From positions 620,001 to 684,000 of the forward strand of contig NZ_CP016438.1 of assembly GCF_001685355.1 (NCBI RefSeq): DNA of 64,000 bases, in the 5' to 3' direction. This document shows, in pieces, positions 23,180 through 32,281 of the stretch. The position numbers and the translations under genes are program-made. The stretch comes from Streptomyces lincolnensis (GTDB lineage Bacteria; Actinomycetota; Actinomycetes; Streptomycetales; Streptomycetaceae). Every line of letters begins with the position of its first letter. Position 1 is the first letter of the stretch. Under the pieces are notes generated by a model that had not been told where the DNA came from, did not search any database, and saw only the letters and a program-made list of their open reading frames with translations.

Positions 23180-24502
23180 ATGCGCTTGACAGTGATCGGC
23201 ACCGGATACGTGGGGACGGTGCACGCCGCGTGCATGGCGGACATCGGCCACGAGGTCCTCGGCATCGACATCGACGCCGAGCGCGTCGCGGCCCTGTCGG
23301 CCGGCCGGTCCCCCGTCCACGAGGCCGGCCTGGACGAACTGCTCGCCCGGCACGTGGCGTCGGGCCGGCTGCGCTTCACCACCTCCCTCGCCGAGGGAGC
23401 TGATTTCGCCCGGACCCACTTCGTGTGCGTGGGCACCCCGCAGCGGCCCGACAGCAAGGCCGCGGACCTGCGGTACGTGGACGCCGTCGTGGACGGTCTC
23501 GTCCCGCATCTGCGTCCCGGGAGCCTGGTCGTGGGCAAGTCGACGGTTCCGGTCGGCACGACGGCCCGGCTCACCCGGCGGCTCGCCGAGGCGGCGCCCG
23601 GCTGTGAGATCGCCTGGAACCCGGAGTTCCTGCGCGAGGGTTCCGCCGTCCACGACACCATGCACCCGGAACGGCTGGTCGTCGGTGTGTCCTCCGAGCG
23701 CGCCGACGCCGTCCTGCGGTCGGTGTACCGGCCGATGCTGGGCGCGGGGGTGCCGTACTTCGGTACCGATCCGGCCACCGCGGAGCTGGTGAAGGTCGCC
23801 GCGAACTCCTTCCTCGCCACCAAGATCTCCTTCATCAACGCCATGTCCGAGGTGTGCGAGGCGGCGGGCGCCGACGCCATGCTGCTGGCCCGCGCGGTGG
23901 GCGCCGACTCCCGCGTGGGGCCGCTGTTCCTGGAGCCGGGCCTCGGTTTCGGGGGGAGCTGCTTCCCCAAGGACATCCGGGCCTTCGCCGCCCGCGCCGA
24001 GGAACTGGGCGCGGGTGAGGCGGTGGTGTTCCTGCACGAGGTGGACCGGATCAACACCCGGCAGCGGACCCGAACGGTGGACCTGGCCAGGCGGCTGCTG
24101 GGCGGGTCGTTCACCGGCCGCCGGGTCGGCGTTCTGGGCGCGGCGTTCAAGCCGGGCAGCGACGATGTGCGCGACTCGCCCGCGCTGGCCGTGGCGGCGG
24201 CCGTGCAGGAGCAGGGGGCCGCCGTCCGCGTCCACGACCCGGAGGCCCTCGACAACGCCCGCACCGCGTACCCCGGCCTCGGCTACGCCTTCGACGTGCC
24301 CAAGGCGTGCGAGGACGCCGACCTCGTCCTGCATCTCACGCCGTGGCCGGAGTACCAGCACCTCGACCCGGCCGCGCTGGCGGCGGTCGTACACCGACCG
24401 CTGTTGCTGGACGCCCGCAACGCGCTCGACGCCCCGGCGTGGCGGGAGGGCGGCTGGACCGTCCACGCGCTGGGCCGCACCCCCCTGGCAGGTGTGTCAT
24501 GA
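23180..24502 (+). CDS. ugd: UDP-glucose 6-dehydrogenase
   Basis: The 440-residue enzyme shows all three domains of the UDP-glucose/GDP-mannose dehydrogenase family: an NAD-binding start, LTVIGTGYVGTVHAACMADIGHEV; STVPVGTT and NPEFLREGSAVHD; and the catalytic Cys in GFGGSCFPKD (about residue 259). FKPGSDDVRDSPAL lies in the C-terminal domain. It oxidises UDP-glucose to UDP-glucuronate with 2 NAD+. The gene starts 4 bp after galE and shares ATGA with the next gene, so the three are translationally coupled. Its product is the expected substrate of the following decarboxylase-like enzyme. Confidence 0.93.
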   Translation: MRLTVIGTGYVGTVHAACMADIGHEVLGIDIDAERVAALSAGRSPVHEAGLDELLARHVASGRLRFTTSLAEGADFARTHFVCVGTPQRPDSKAADLRYVDAVVDGLVPHLRPGSLVVGKSTVPVGTTARLTRRLAEAAPGCEIAWNPEFLREGSAVHDTMHPERLVVGVSSERADAVLRSVYRPMLGAGVPYFGTDPATAELVKVAANSFLATKISFINAMSEVCEAAGADAMLLARAVGADSRVGPLFLEPGLGFGGSCFPKDIRAFAARAEELGAGEAVVFLHEVDRINTRQRTRTVDLARRLLGGSFTGRRVGVLGAAFKPGSDDVRDSPALAVAAAVQEQGAAVRVHDPEALDNARTAYPGLGYAFDVPKACEDADLVLHLTPWPEYQHLDPAALAAVVHRPLLLDARNALDAPAWREGGWTVHALGRTPLAGVS

Positions 24503-25467
24503 AGGTCGTCGTCACCGGAGGCAGCGGCTTCCTCGGCTCCCATCTGTGCGAGGCGCTGCTGGACCGCGGGGACACCGTCTGGTGCCTCGACAACTACTGC
24601 ACGGGCGAGCCCGTGAACGTACTCCCCCTCCTCGCGCGGCCCGGTTTCCGCCTGGTGCGCACCGACGTGACCGGCGCCTTCGACGTGCCCGGCCCTGTCG
24701 ACGCCGTCGCCCACCTGGCCAGCCCCGCCTCGCCTCCCGACTACGCGCGGCTGCCGCTTCAGACCCTGTCGGCGGGCAGCCGCGGTACCGAGAACGCCCT
24801 GCGCCTGGCAGTACGGCGCGGTGCCCGGTTCCTGCTCACCTCCACCAGCGAGGTGTACGGCGACCCCGCGGTCCACCCGCAGCCCGAGGGCTACTGGGGC
24901 AACGTCAACCCGGTCGGGCCGCGCAGTGTCTACGACGAGGCCAAGCGGTACGCGGAGGCCCTGACGACGGCGTACCGGACCGGTCTCGGCGCCGACACGG
25001 GCATCGTGCGGATCTTCAACACCTACGGCCCACGGATGCGGCCCCACGACGGCCGGGTGGTGTCCACGTTCATCCGTCAGGCGCTGGCCGGCACCCCGCT
25101 CACCGTGTACGGCGACGGCAGCCAGACCCGCAGCTTCTGCTACGTGGACGATCTGGTGCGCGGTCTGCTCGCGATGCTCGACTCCTCGCACGCTGGGCCG
25201 GTGAACCTGGGCAACCCGGCCGAGTGCACCGTGCGTGACCTGGCCGGTCTGGTCCTGCGGCTGACGGGGTCGCCAGCGCCCGTCGAGTACCGTCCGCTGC
25301 CCGTCGACGACCCCGTGCGCCGGCGGCCGGACATCGCCCGGGCCCGTGAACTGCTGGGCTGGGCACCCGAGGTGGCGCTGGAGAACGGCGTGCGCCGCAC
25401 CGTCGCGTGGTTCGCCCGGGGCCCGGCCGGTGTGCCGGACCCGCACGGCGAACCGGTGGAGGCCTGA
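24499..25467 (+). CDS. UDP-glucuronate decarboxylase-like SDR (UDP-xylose synthase type)
   Basis: The 322-residue SDR protein has VVVTGGSGFLGSHLCEALL and the HLASPASPPDYARLPLQTL segment that marks UDP-glucuronate decarboxylases. TSTSEVYGDPAVHPQPEGYWGNVNPVGPRSVYDEAKRYAE gives the Thr/Ser, Tyr and Lys of the active site. It should convert UDP-glucuronate to UDP-xylose or the 4-keto pentose. The ATG overlaps the ugd stop (ATGA). Together with ugd it predicts a pentose-containing polymer or glycan. dTDP-glucose dehydratase activity is less likely because the segment after the glycine loop matches UXS better. Confidence 0.87.
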   Translation: MKVVVTGGSGFLGSHLCEALLDRGDTVWCLDNYCTGEPVNVLPLLARPGFRLVRTDVTGAFDVPGPVDAVAHLASPASPPDYARLPLQTLSAGSRGTENALRLAVRRGARFLLTSTSEVYGDPAVHPQPEGYWGNVNPVGPRSVYDEAKRYAEALTTAYRTGLGADTGIVRIFNTYGPRMRPHDGRVVSTFIRQALAGTPLTVYGDGSQTRSFCYVDDLVRGLLAMLDSSHAGPVNLGNPAECTVRDLAGLVLRLTGSPAPVEYRPLPVDDPVRRRPDIARARELLGWAPEVALENGVRRTVAWFARGPAGVPDPHGEPVEA

Positions 25468-25472
25468 GTTCC

Positions 25473-27095
25473 ATGCCCCGCACCTCGGCCGTCGCCCTGA
25501 CCGCGGCGCTCGTCCTCGGCGTCGTCGGCGGCTGCGCGGACACGCCCCACTACAGCCCCGAGGTCACCACGTACTACGTCAGCCCGGACGGCGACGACTC
25601 CGCTCCGGGCACCTCGGCCGACCGGGCCTGGCGGACCCTGGCCCGGGCCGACGAACTGCTGCTGCACCCCGGCGACCGGCTCCTGCTCCAGGGCGGGACC
25701 CGCCTCTCCGGGCAGGTCGCGATCCGCCCCGACGAGGCCGGCGACCCCGAACGGCCGGTCGTCATCGGCTCCTACGGCAAGGGCCGGGCCACCGTCGTCG
25801 CGACCGGTGCTCCCGCCGTCTCGGTGCACAACACGGGAGGCGTCGACGTCAGTGACCTGGTCCTGGAGGGACGCGGCTCCGCCCGTACCGACGAGGCGGG
25901 CGTCAGCCTGTACTACGACGACACCCGCACCCGAAGCCGCGAGAGCCACGTCACCCTCGCCGACATCGACGTCTCCGGTTTCCAGACGGGCATCGCGATC
26001 GGCTCCGCCATCACCGGCGCCGGCTTCTCGGACGTCACGGTCCGCCGGGCCTCCCTGCACGACAACAAGGACGCCGGGCTGCTCACCTACGGCCCCGACT
26101 TCGAACCCGAACGGCCCGTCTACGCCCACCAGGACATCACCGTCGAACAGGTCGACGCCTACTCCAACTCCGGTGACCCGGAGGCGAGCGAGCGCCACAC
26201 CGGCAACGGCATCGTCCTCGGCGGCGTCCACCGGGCCGTGGTGCGCGACTCCAGCGCCCACGACAACGGCGGCAGCGCCGCGATCGACGCGCCGGGCGGC
26301 CCGGTGGGGATGTGGGCGTACGACTCGGCGAACGTGCTGATGCAGCACAACACCGCCTACCGCAACCACACCGGCTCCGGGAAGGACGGCAGCGGCTTCG
26401 GCCTCGACTCCAACGTGTCCGGCTCGACGGTGCAGTACAACCTGTCGTACCAGAACGACGGTTCGGGCTACTACGCCTACTCGCAGACCGCGAACGGCGC
26501 GCACACGAACAACCGCATCCGCTACAACATCAGCGACGACGACGGACGCAAGCTGCCCTGGCACGGCGCCCTGACCGTCTACGGCGACAACGTGAGCAAC
26601 CTGAGCATCTACCAGAACACCGTGACCATGTCGCGGTCGCCCGGCGGCGCCGGCACGGTGGTGCTGCTGCGCCCGGACATCAACGGCATCAGCTTCCGCA
26701 ACAACCTGCTGGTGTCCGACCGCGATCCCCTCATCACCGCGGACGCCGCGCTGAGCGCCGACCGGGTCGTCTTCCAGGGCAACCAGTACCACACCGCCGA
26801 CGGCCCCTGGCGGGTGGAGTGGGGCGAGAGCGCGTACCGCACCCTGGATGCCTGGCGGGCGGACACCGGCCAGGAACGCGTCGGCACGAAGCCGGCGGGC
26901 ACGGCCGCCGACCCGTGCCTGGCGGGCGGGCCGCTGCCGGACATCCGCTCCGCGGGGAGCGCCTCCCTCGCCGTCTCCGGCTGCCCGCGCACCGGGCTGG
27001 ACCTGCGCGCCCTGTTCGGGATCGACCCGGGCACCGAGGACTTCTTCGGCCGGGAGGTCACCGCGCCTCCGGTCATCGGCGCCGCCCAGCCCTGA
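25473..27095 (+). CDS. secreted right-handed beta-helix lipoprotein
   Basis: The 540-residue protein begins with a lipoprotein signal peptide: MPRTSAVALTAALVLGVVGGC, lipobox VGG-Cys at residue 21. TYYVSPDGDDSAPGTSADRAWRTL and PGDRLLLQGGTRL mark a parallel beta-helix (pectate-lyase-like) fold. The helix rungs show N-rich turns (DNKDAG, HTGNGIVLGG, NTAYRNHTG, YNLSYQND). It probably acts on, modifies or binds the polysaccharide made by the upstream enzymes at the outer face of the membrane. No lyase catalytic residues can be assigned. ATG 25473 lies 5 bp after the preceding stop. Confidence 0.83.
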   Translation: MPRTSAVALTAALVLGVVGGCADTPHYSPEVTTYYVSPDGDDSAPGTSADRAWRTLARADELLLHPGDRLLLQGGTRLSGQVAIRPDEAGDPERPVVIGSYGKGRATVVATGAPAVSVHNTGGVDVSDLVLEGRGSARTDEAGVSLYYDDTRTRSRESHVTLADIDVSGFQTGIAIGSAITGAGFSDVTVRRASLHDNKDAGLLTYGPDFEPERPVYAHQDITVEQVDAYSNSGDPEASERHTGNGIVLGGVHRAVVRDSSAHDNGGSAAIDAPGGPVGMWAYDSANVLMQHNTAYRNHTGSGKDGSGFGLDSNVSGSTVQYNLSYQNDGSGYYAYSQTANGAHTNNRIRYNISDDDGRKLPWHGALTVYGDNVSNLSIYQNTVTMSRSPGGAGTVVLLRPDINGISFRNNLLVSDRDPLITADAALSADRVVFQGNQYHTADGPWRVEWGESAYRTLDAWRADTGQERVGTKPAGTAADPCLAGGPLPDIRSAGSASLAVSGCPRTGLDLRALFGIDPGTEDFFGREVTAPPVIGAAQP

Positions 27096-27121
27096 TCCGC
27101 CCGAGATGCAGGCGGTGACCG

Positions 27122-30100
27122 GTGGTGCCTAGGATCGATGAGGATCCGGACCAGGTGGACGGTCCGGTCTCCTCCAGCGGGAGGAGGCGCTTGCCCTTGG
27201 CGCCCGCACAACGGCTCATGGCCGCTCACATCGCGCTGGTCACGGCCGCCACGAGTCTCTACATGACGGTGCCCGCCACGCGCACCCCGCTGTGGGCGGT
27301 CATCGGACTCGCGGGCGTGGCCGCCGTCCTGACGGGCGTTCAGCTGCACCGGCCCGCCCATCGCCTGCCCTGGTGGCTTCTGGCGGCCGGGCTGCTCACG
27401 TTCATCGCGGGCGACACGTACTACAACGTGATGGAGGAGTACTTCCACGCCTCCAACCCGTTCCCCTCCCCCGCGGACGCCAGCTACCTGGCCACCTATC
27501 CGCTGTTCGCCGCCGGGCTCTACGGCCTGGTCCGGTACCGCTGGGCGGCCCACGACCTGCCCAGTCTGCTCGACGCGCTGATCGTCACCGCCGGTCTGGC
27601 CCTGCCGGTGTGGGTGTACCTGGTGCATCCGCTCACCGAGGTGCAGGGGCTGACCTGGCAGCAGCGGGCCATCAGCATCGCCTACCCGCTCGGTGACGTA
27701 CTCGTGCTCGCCCTGCTGGCCCGCCTGCTGACGCCGAGACCGCTCGACGGACAGAACCGGTCCGTGCGGCTGCTGGTGCTCGGCACCGTGACGCTGCTCG
27801 GCTTCGACATCGCCTACGGCATCTTCCAGCTCAACGAGATGTGGCAGACGGGCACGCTGCTGGACGCCGGGTGGATCGTCTTCTACACGGCCTGGGGCCT
27901 GGCCGCGCTGCACCCCTCGATGGTGGAGCTGACGGCCGCCGTGCCGGTGCGGGGCTCCCTGCTGCCGCCGCCGCGCCGGCTGGTCGTGCTGGCCGCGGCC
28001 ACTCTCATCGCACCGGCGATCCTGCTGTACGAGGGGCTGACCCACACCGCACACGACGCCGCCGTGATCGCCGCCTTCTCGGCCGGGCTGTTCCTGCTGG
28101 TCATCCTGCGGCTGACGGGCATGGTGGTGGCCCACCGCCGGGCGGTCGCGCGGGAGCTGGCGCTGCGCGAGGCGGCGGCCTCGCTGGTGTCGGCCCTGCG
28201 GCGGGAGGAGGTGGCGGGCTCGTGCGAGGCGGCCGTGGACACGCTGCTGGGGCCCGGCGCACCGCACCGCACGGTGCTGCTGTCGGCCGAGCGGGCGGCG
28301 GGCCTGGCCCCGGACCGCTCCCGGCTCCTGGCCTCCGACGCCCTGGGCCCCGATCTCACGGCCGAGGTGGCGGGAATGGACGGTTCGCCGTCGGTCCTGG
28401 TGTGCCCCATGACCCGGCAGGACCATCCCGCCACGGAGGTGCCGGGCGTCCTGCTGGTCGCCGGACCGGCCGGGACGCTCTCGGAGACCCGCGGCTCGCT
28501 GGAGATCCTCGCCTCGCACGCGGGACTCGCGCTGGACCGCATCGCGCTGCGCCAGAAGGTCGTGCGCCGGGAGAGCGAGGCGTATTTCGGCACCCTCGTG
28601 CGCAACGCCTCGGACGTCATCCTGATCCTGGAGGACGACGACACCATCCGGTACGCGAGCCCGTCCGCGGCCACCGTGTTCGGCACCTCCGATCTGGTCG
28701 GCGTACCGCTGCCGGACCTGGTGGATCCCCGGGACCGGCAGCGGGCCGCCCGTGAGCTGACCGCCGTACGGGACAAGGGACCGCGGGCGACGCACGACCA
28801 CTGGTGGGTGCGGCGCCGCGACGGCCGGGCGGAGGTGGACGTGCGGTGCAGCGACTTCCGCGAGGAGCCCACCGTGGGCGGGCTGGTGATCACCCTGCGG
28901 GACGTGACCGAGCAGCGGCGGCTGGAGCACGAACTGACCCAGCGGGCCTTCCACGACTCGCTGACCGGGCTGCCCAACCGGACACTGCTGCTGGAGCGGA
29001 TCGAACGTGCCCTGCTGCGCGGCCGGCGCGAGTCGTCGCTGACGTGTCTGCTCTTCATCGACCTGGACGACTTCAAGCTGGTCAACGACACGCTGGGGCA
29101 CTCGGCGGGCGACCATCTGCTGACGGCCGTCGGCCGTCGCCTGTCCGGGGCGCTGCGGCGCACCGACACCGCGGCCCGGCTGGGCGGCGACGAGTTCGCC
29201 GTCCTGATGGAGGACGCGCGCGAGCCGCTGGACGCCGAACTGCTGGCGGCGCAGGTGATCCAGACGCTGACCAAGCCGTTCGACCTCAGTGCGGAGTCGG
29301 TGACCGTGACCGCCAGCGTGGGGGTGGCCACCGCGCGCGACAGCGCGAACGCCGAGGAACTGCTGAGCCATGCCGACCTCGCGCTGTACGCGGCGAAGGC
29401 GGCCGGCAAGCGGCAGTGGCGGCGGTTCAGGCCGCTGCTGCACGAGCGGGTGGTGGAGCGGCACGATCTCCAGACCCGGCTCGCGCGGGCGGTCGCCGGG
29501 CAGGAGTTCACGCTGCGCTATCAGCCCGTGGTGGACATCACCGCCGGCGAGGTCGTCGGGTTCGAGGCGCTGGTGCGCTGGCCTCGTGCCCCCCTGCCGG
29601 CCGTGCCGCCGGAGCGGTTCATCTCGCTGGCCGAGGAGACCGGGCACATCGCGCCGCTGGGGTCGTGGGTGCTGCACCACGCGGTCCACGACATCGCGGA
29701 GCTGCAACGGCTGCCCGCGGCGGCCGGGCCGCCGTACGTCAGTGTGAACGTCTCCGCCCGCCAGTTCCGGGACATCGGGTTCGTGGACCAGGTCGGCCAG
29801 GCGCTGCGGACTCCGGGGCTGGCTCCCGGTTCGCTCCAGCTGGAGCTGACGGAGACGGTGCTGCTGCGGCACGACGAGGGGATCGAGGAGGTGCTGCGTG
29901 CCCTCAAGGACCTGGGGGTGCACATCGCGGTCGACGACTTCGGCACGGGGTTCTCCTCGCTGCGCTATCTGCGGGACTTCCCCATCGACGTACTGAAGAT
30001 CGACAAGTCCTTCATCGACGACATCACGCACGACCCGCGGCAGGTGGTGCTGGTCGAGGGCATCGTGCGCATCGCCGACACCCTGGGGTTGCAGGTGATC

Positions 30101-31504
30101 GCCGAGGGGATCGAGGAGCCGGCGCAGCGGGATCTGCTGGCGGGCATGGGCTGCCGGTTCGGGCAGGGGTATCTGTTCGCGCGGCCCATGACGGTCGAGC
30201 AGAGCGGGCACGTGCTGAGCGACGGGAGCGGCCACGGCCGGCGGGGCCCGGCAGCGCGCCCGGTCGACGGCCCGCGGCCCGCGGCCCGCCGTGCGGACCG
30301 CTGGGCCGACCTGGAGCATCTGCGGCGCACCAGTCCGATGAGCGACGCGGTGCTCGACGAGGTGCGGGGACGGCGCATCCGCAGCCGCGGCCACTGGCTG
30401 ATCGACTTCGCGTCCTGCAACTACCTCGGTTTCGACTGGGATCCGGAGATCGCCGCCCGCATCGAGCCCGCCGTACGCCGCTGGGGCACCCACCCGAGCT
30501 GGTCACGGCTGCTGGGCAGTCCGCAGTTGTACCCCGAGATCGAGGAGCGGCTCGCCGCCCTGCTGGGCGCGCCGGACACCCTGCTGCTGCCGACCCTGAC
30601 ACTCATCCACTCCTCGGTCATCCCGGTCCTGGCCGCGGGCGGTCATGTCTTCGTCGAGGCCCGGGCGCATCGCACGGTGTACGACGGCTGCGTCGTCGCC
30701 CGCGGCCAGGGCGCCACCCTGCGCCGCTTCCACGCCGAACGGCCCGAGGAACTGGCCGCGTTGCTGGCCTCGGCGCCCGCGGCAGCGCCCCGCCTGGTCT
30801 GCCTGGACGGCGTGGACAGCATGAGCGGCAACATCCCCGACCTGCCCGCGCTGGCCGCGGTGTGCCGGGAGTACGAAGCGACGCTGTACGTGGACGACGC
30901 GCACGGCTTCGGCGTGCTCGGGGAGCGCGGCCCGGACGAACTGTGCCCGTACGGCTCGCGCGGCAACGGGGCGCTGCGGCACACCGGGCAGACGTACGAC
31001 GGGATCGTGCTCGCCGCCGGTTTCTCCAAGGCCTACTCGTCGCTGCTGGCGTTCCTGGCGCTGCCCACCGAGCTGAAGAACCGGCTGAAGACGGCCGCGG
31101 CGCCCTACCTGTACTCGGGTCCCTCCCCGACCGCCTCGCTGGCCACCGCGCTGGCGGGACTGGACGTCAACGAGCGGCGGGGCGACGCCCTGCGCGCCGG
31201 TCTGTACCGCAAGACGGTCAGGGTGCTGGACCATCTGGAAGACCTGGACGTGGACACCCTCAACATCGACCGGCTGCCCATCGTGGAGATCCCGCTGAAG
31301 AACCCGGACGACCTCGACGCGGTCGCCGCGTTCCTGTGGGAGGAGGGCATCTATGTGACGCTGGCCCCCTATCCGCTCGTACCGCGTGACCGGGTCGGCT
31401 TCCGGGTCCAGATCACGGCGCTGAACTCCGACGAGGAGATCGAGCGGCTGACCGGCACACTGACCCGGCTGGCGGCGCGGTTCCCGCTGCGGCCCAGGGG
31501 GTGA
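27122..31504 (+). CDS. membrane GAF/PAS-GGDEF-EAL protein fused to a PLP-dependent alpha-oxoamine-synthase-like enzyme
   Basis: One frame of 1460 codons. Residues about 33-335 form 8-10 membrane helices, 345-480 a GAF-like region and 485-600 a PAS domain. The GGDEF domain (605-770) has GGDEF at 688-692 and an I-site RRTD at 679-682. The EAL domain (785-1025) has Glu815-Ala-Leu, DDFGTG at 938-943, LELTE and LKIDKSF. After an Arg/Pro linker, residues 1060-1460 are a fold-type I enzyme of the KBL/ALAS/CqsA group: FASCNYLGFDWDPE, THPSWSRLLGS, VDDAHG (Asp1258, Asp1259, His1261) and GFSKAYSS with the PLP Lys1303. Both halves look catalytically complete. Start options are GTG 27122 or TTG 27197, nine bases after GGAGGAGG. 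An internal GTG at 30212 could give a separate enzyme. Confidence 0.85.
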   Translation: MVPRIDEDPDQVDGPVSSSGRRRLPLAPAQRLMAAHIALVTAATSLYMTVPATRTPLWAVIGLAGVAAVLTGVQLHRPAHRLPWWLLAAGLLTFIAGDTYYNVMEEYFHASNPFPSPADASYLATYPLFAAGLYGLVRYRWAAHDLPSLLDALIVTAGLALPVWVYLVHPLTEVQGLTWQQRAISIAYPLGDVLVLALLARLLTPRPLDGQNRSVRLLVLGTVTLLGFDIAYGIFQLNEMWQTGTLLDAGWIVFYTAWGLAALHPSMVELTAAVPVRGSLLPPPRRLVVLAAATLIAPAILLYEGLTHTAHDAAVIAAFSAGLFLLVILRLTGMVVAHRRAVARELALREAAASLVSALRREEVAGSCEAAVDTLLGPGAPHRTVLLSAERAAGLAPDRSRLLASDALGPDLTAEVAGMDGSPSVLVCPMTRQDHPATEVPGVLLVAGPAGTLSETRGSLEILASHAGLALDRIALRQKVVRRESEAYFGTLVRNASDVILILEDDDTIRYASPSAATVFGTSDLVGVPLPDLVDPRDRQRAARELTAVRDKGPRATHDHWWVRRRDGRAEVDVRCSDFREEPTVGGLVITLRDVTEQRRLEHELTQRAFHDSLTGLPNRTLLLERIERALLRGRRESSLTCLLFIDLDDFKLVNDTLGHSAGDHLLTAVGRRLSGALRRTDTAARLGGDEFAVLMEDAREPLDAELLAAQVIQTLTKPFDLSAESVTVTASVGVATARDSANAEELLSHADLALYAAKAAGKRQWRRFRPLLHERVVERHDLQTRLARAVAGQEFTLRYQPVVDITAGEVVGFEALVRWPRAPLPAVPPERFISLAEETGHIAPLGSWVLHHAVHDIAELQRLPAAAGPPYVSVNVSARQFRDIGFVDQVGQALRTPGLAPGSLQLELTETVLLRHDEGIEEVLRALKDLGVHIAVDDFGTGFSSLRYLRDFPIDVLKIDKSFIDDITHDPRQVVLVEGIVRIADTLGLQVIAEGIEEPAQRDLLAGMGCRFGQGYLFARPMTVEQSGHVLSDGSGHGRRGPAARPVDGPRPAARRADRWADLEHLRRTSPMSDAVLDEVRGRRIRSRGHWLIDFASCNYLGFDWDPEIAARIEPAVRRWGTHPSWSRLLGSPQLYPEIEERLAALLGAPDTLLLPTLTLIHSSVIPVLAAGGHVFVEARAHRTVYDGCVVARGQGATLRRFHAERPEELAALLASAPAAAPRLVCLDGVDSMSGNIPDLPALAAVCREYEATLYVDDAHGFGVLGERGPDELCPYGSRGNGALRHTGQTYDGIVLAAGFSKAYSSLLAFLALPTELKNRLKTAAAPYLYSGPSPTASLATALAGLDVNERRGDALRAGLYRKTVRVLDHLEDLDVDTLNIDRLPIVEIPLKNPDDLDAVAAFLWEEGIYVTLAPYPLVPRDRVGFRVQITALNSDEEIERLTGTLTRLAARFPLRPRG

Positions 31505-31510
31505 GCGGCG

Positions 31511-32281
31511 ATGACCACCCACAACGACGACGTGGACTGGGACCGTTGGCCGGTCGCCGACTATCTCGCGGAGAACTACCGGGAGGTGCATCCCTCGGAC
31601 GCCGCGGTCATCGCCCACCATTCGGCGTTCTACCGCCGGCTCGCGCCGGGCAGTGTCGGCCGCTCGGTGGAGTTCGGGGCCGGACCGAACCTGTATCCGC
31701 TGATTCTGGCGTCCGCGGCGAGCCGTCACATCGACGCCGTGGAGGCGGGCCGCAGCAATGTCGCCTATCTGGAACGGCAGATCGTGTGCGGGCCCGAGGC
31801 CAGCTGGCTGCCCTTCCACGCGCTGTGCCGGCGGCTGAACCCGGCTCTGCCCGCGACCCTGGCGGGATCGCTGGCGCGGGTGGACGTGGTGCACGCCGAT
31901 GTACGGGAGCTCGCACCGCGCGGGTACGACCTGGCGTCCATGCACTTCGTCGCGGAGGGCGCGACCGAGGACTTCGCCGAGTTCGCGGCCTTCTGCCGGT
32001 CGTTCGTGCGCTGTGTGGTGCCGGGCGGGCTGCTGGTGGCGGCCTTCATGGAGAACATGCCGACCTATCGGATCGGGCCCGCCTCGCGCTGGCCGGGCTG
32101 CCCGGTCGATCCGGACACGGTCAGGGAGGTGTTCGCGCCCCTGACCCGCGAGCTGACGGTGACCCGTATCGACGCCGACCCCACCCTGCCGGACTACGGC
32201 GACTCGGGGATGGTGCTGCTCACCGGGGTGGCGACGCGTCCCGCAGGGCGAAGGCCGTCTCGACCAGCGCGAGGTGGCTGA
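31511..32281 (+). CDS. SAM-dependent methyltransferase (SCO2525-like)
   Basis: The 256-residue protein begins MTTHNDDVDWDRWPVADYLAENY. Its class I methyltransferase motif I is VEFGAGPNLYPLIL (about residues 54-67), followed by IDAVEAGRSNVAYLE (acidic end of beta2) and DLASMHFVAEG (motif IV-like). The start and the GAGPNLYP loop resemble the SCO2525 family of actinobacterial methyltransferases; the substrate is unknown. It begins 6 bp after the fused GGDEF-EAL-transferase gene, so it may methylate the product of that PLP enzyme. Its 3' end overlaps the convergent GH15 gene by 62 bp. Confidence 0.78.
   Translation: MTTHNDDVDWDRWPVADYLAENYREVHPSDAAVIAHHSAFYRRLAPGSVGRSVEFGAGPNLYPLILASAASRHIDAVEAGRSNVAYLERQIVCGPEASWLPFHALCRRLNPALPATLAGSLARVDVVHADVRELAPRGYDLASMHFVAEGATEDFAEFAAFCRSFVRCVVPGGLLVAAFMENMPTYRIGPASRWPGCPVDPDTVREVFAPLTRELTVTRIDADPTLPDYGDSGMVLLTGVATRPAGRRPSRPARGG

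Noticed and set aside
26609..30493. Very long minus-strand ORF (about 1294 codons) opposite the beta-helix and GGDEF-EAL genes
   Set aside because: It is the mirror of a strongly coding high-GC gene; the translation is Gln/Arg/His-rich with no domain, and the plus strand carries complete known motifs.
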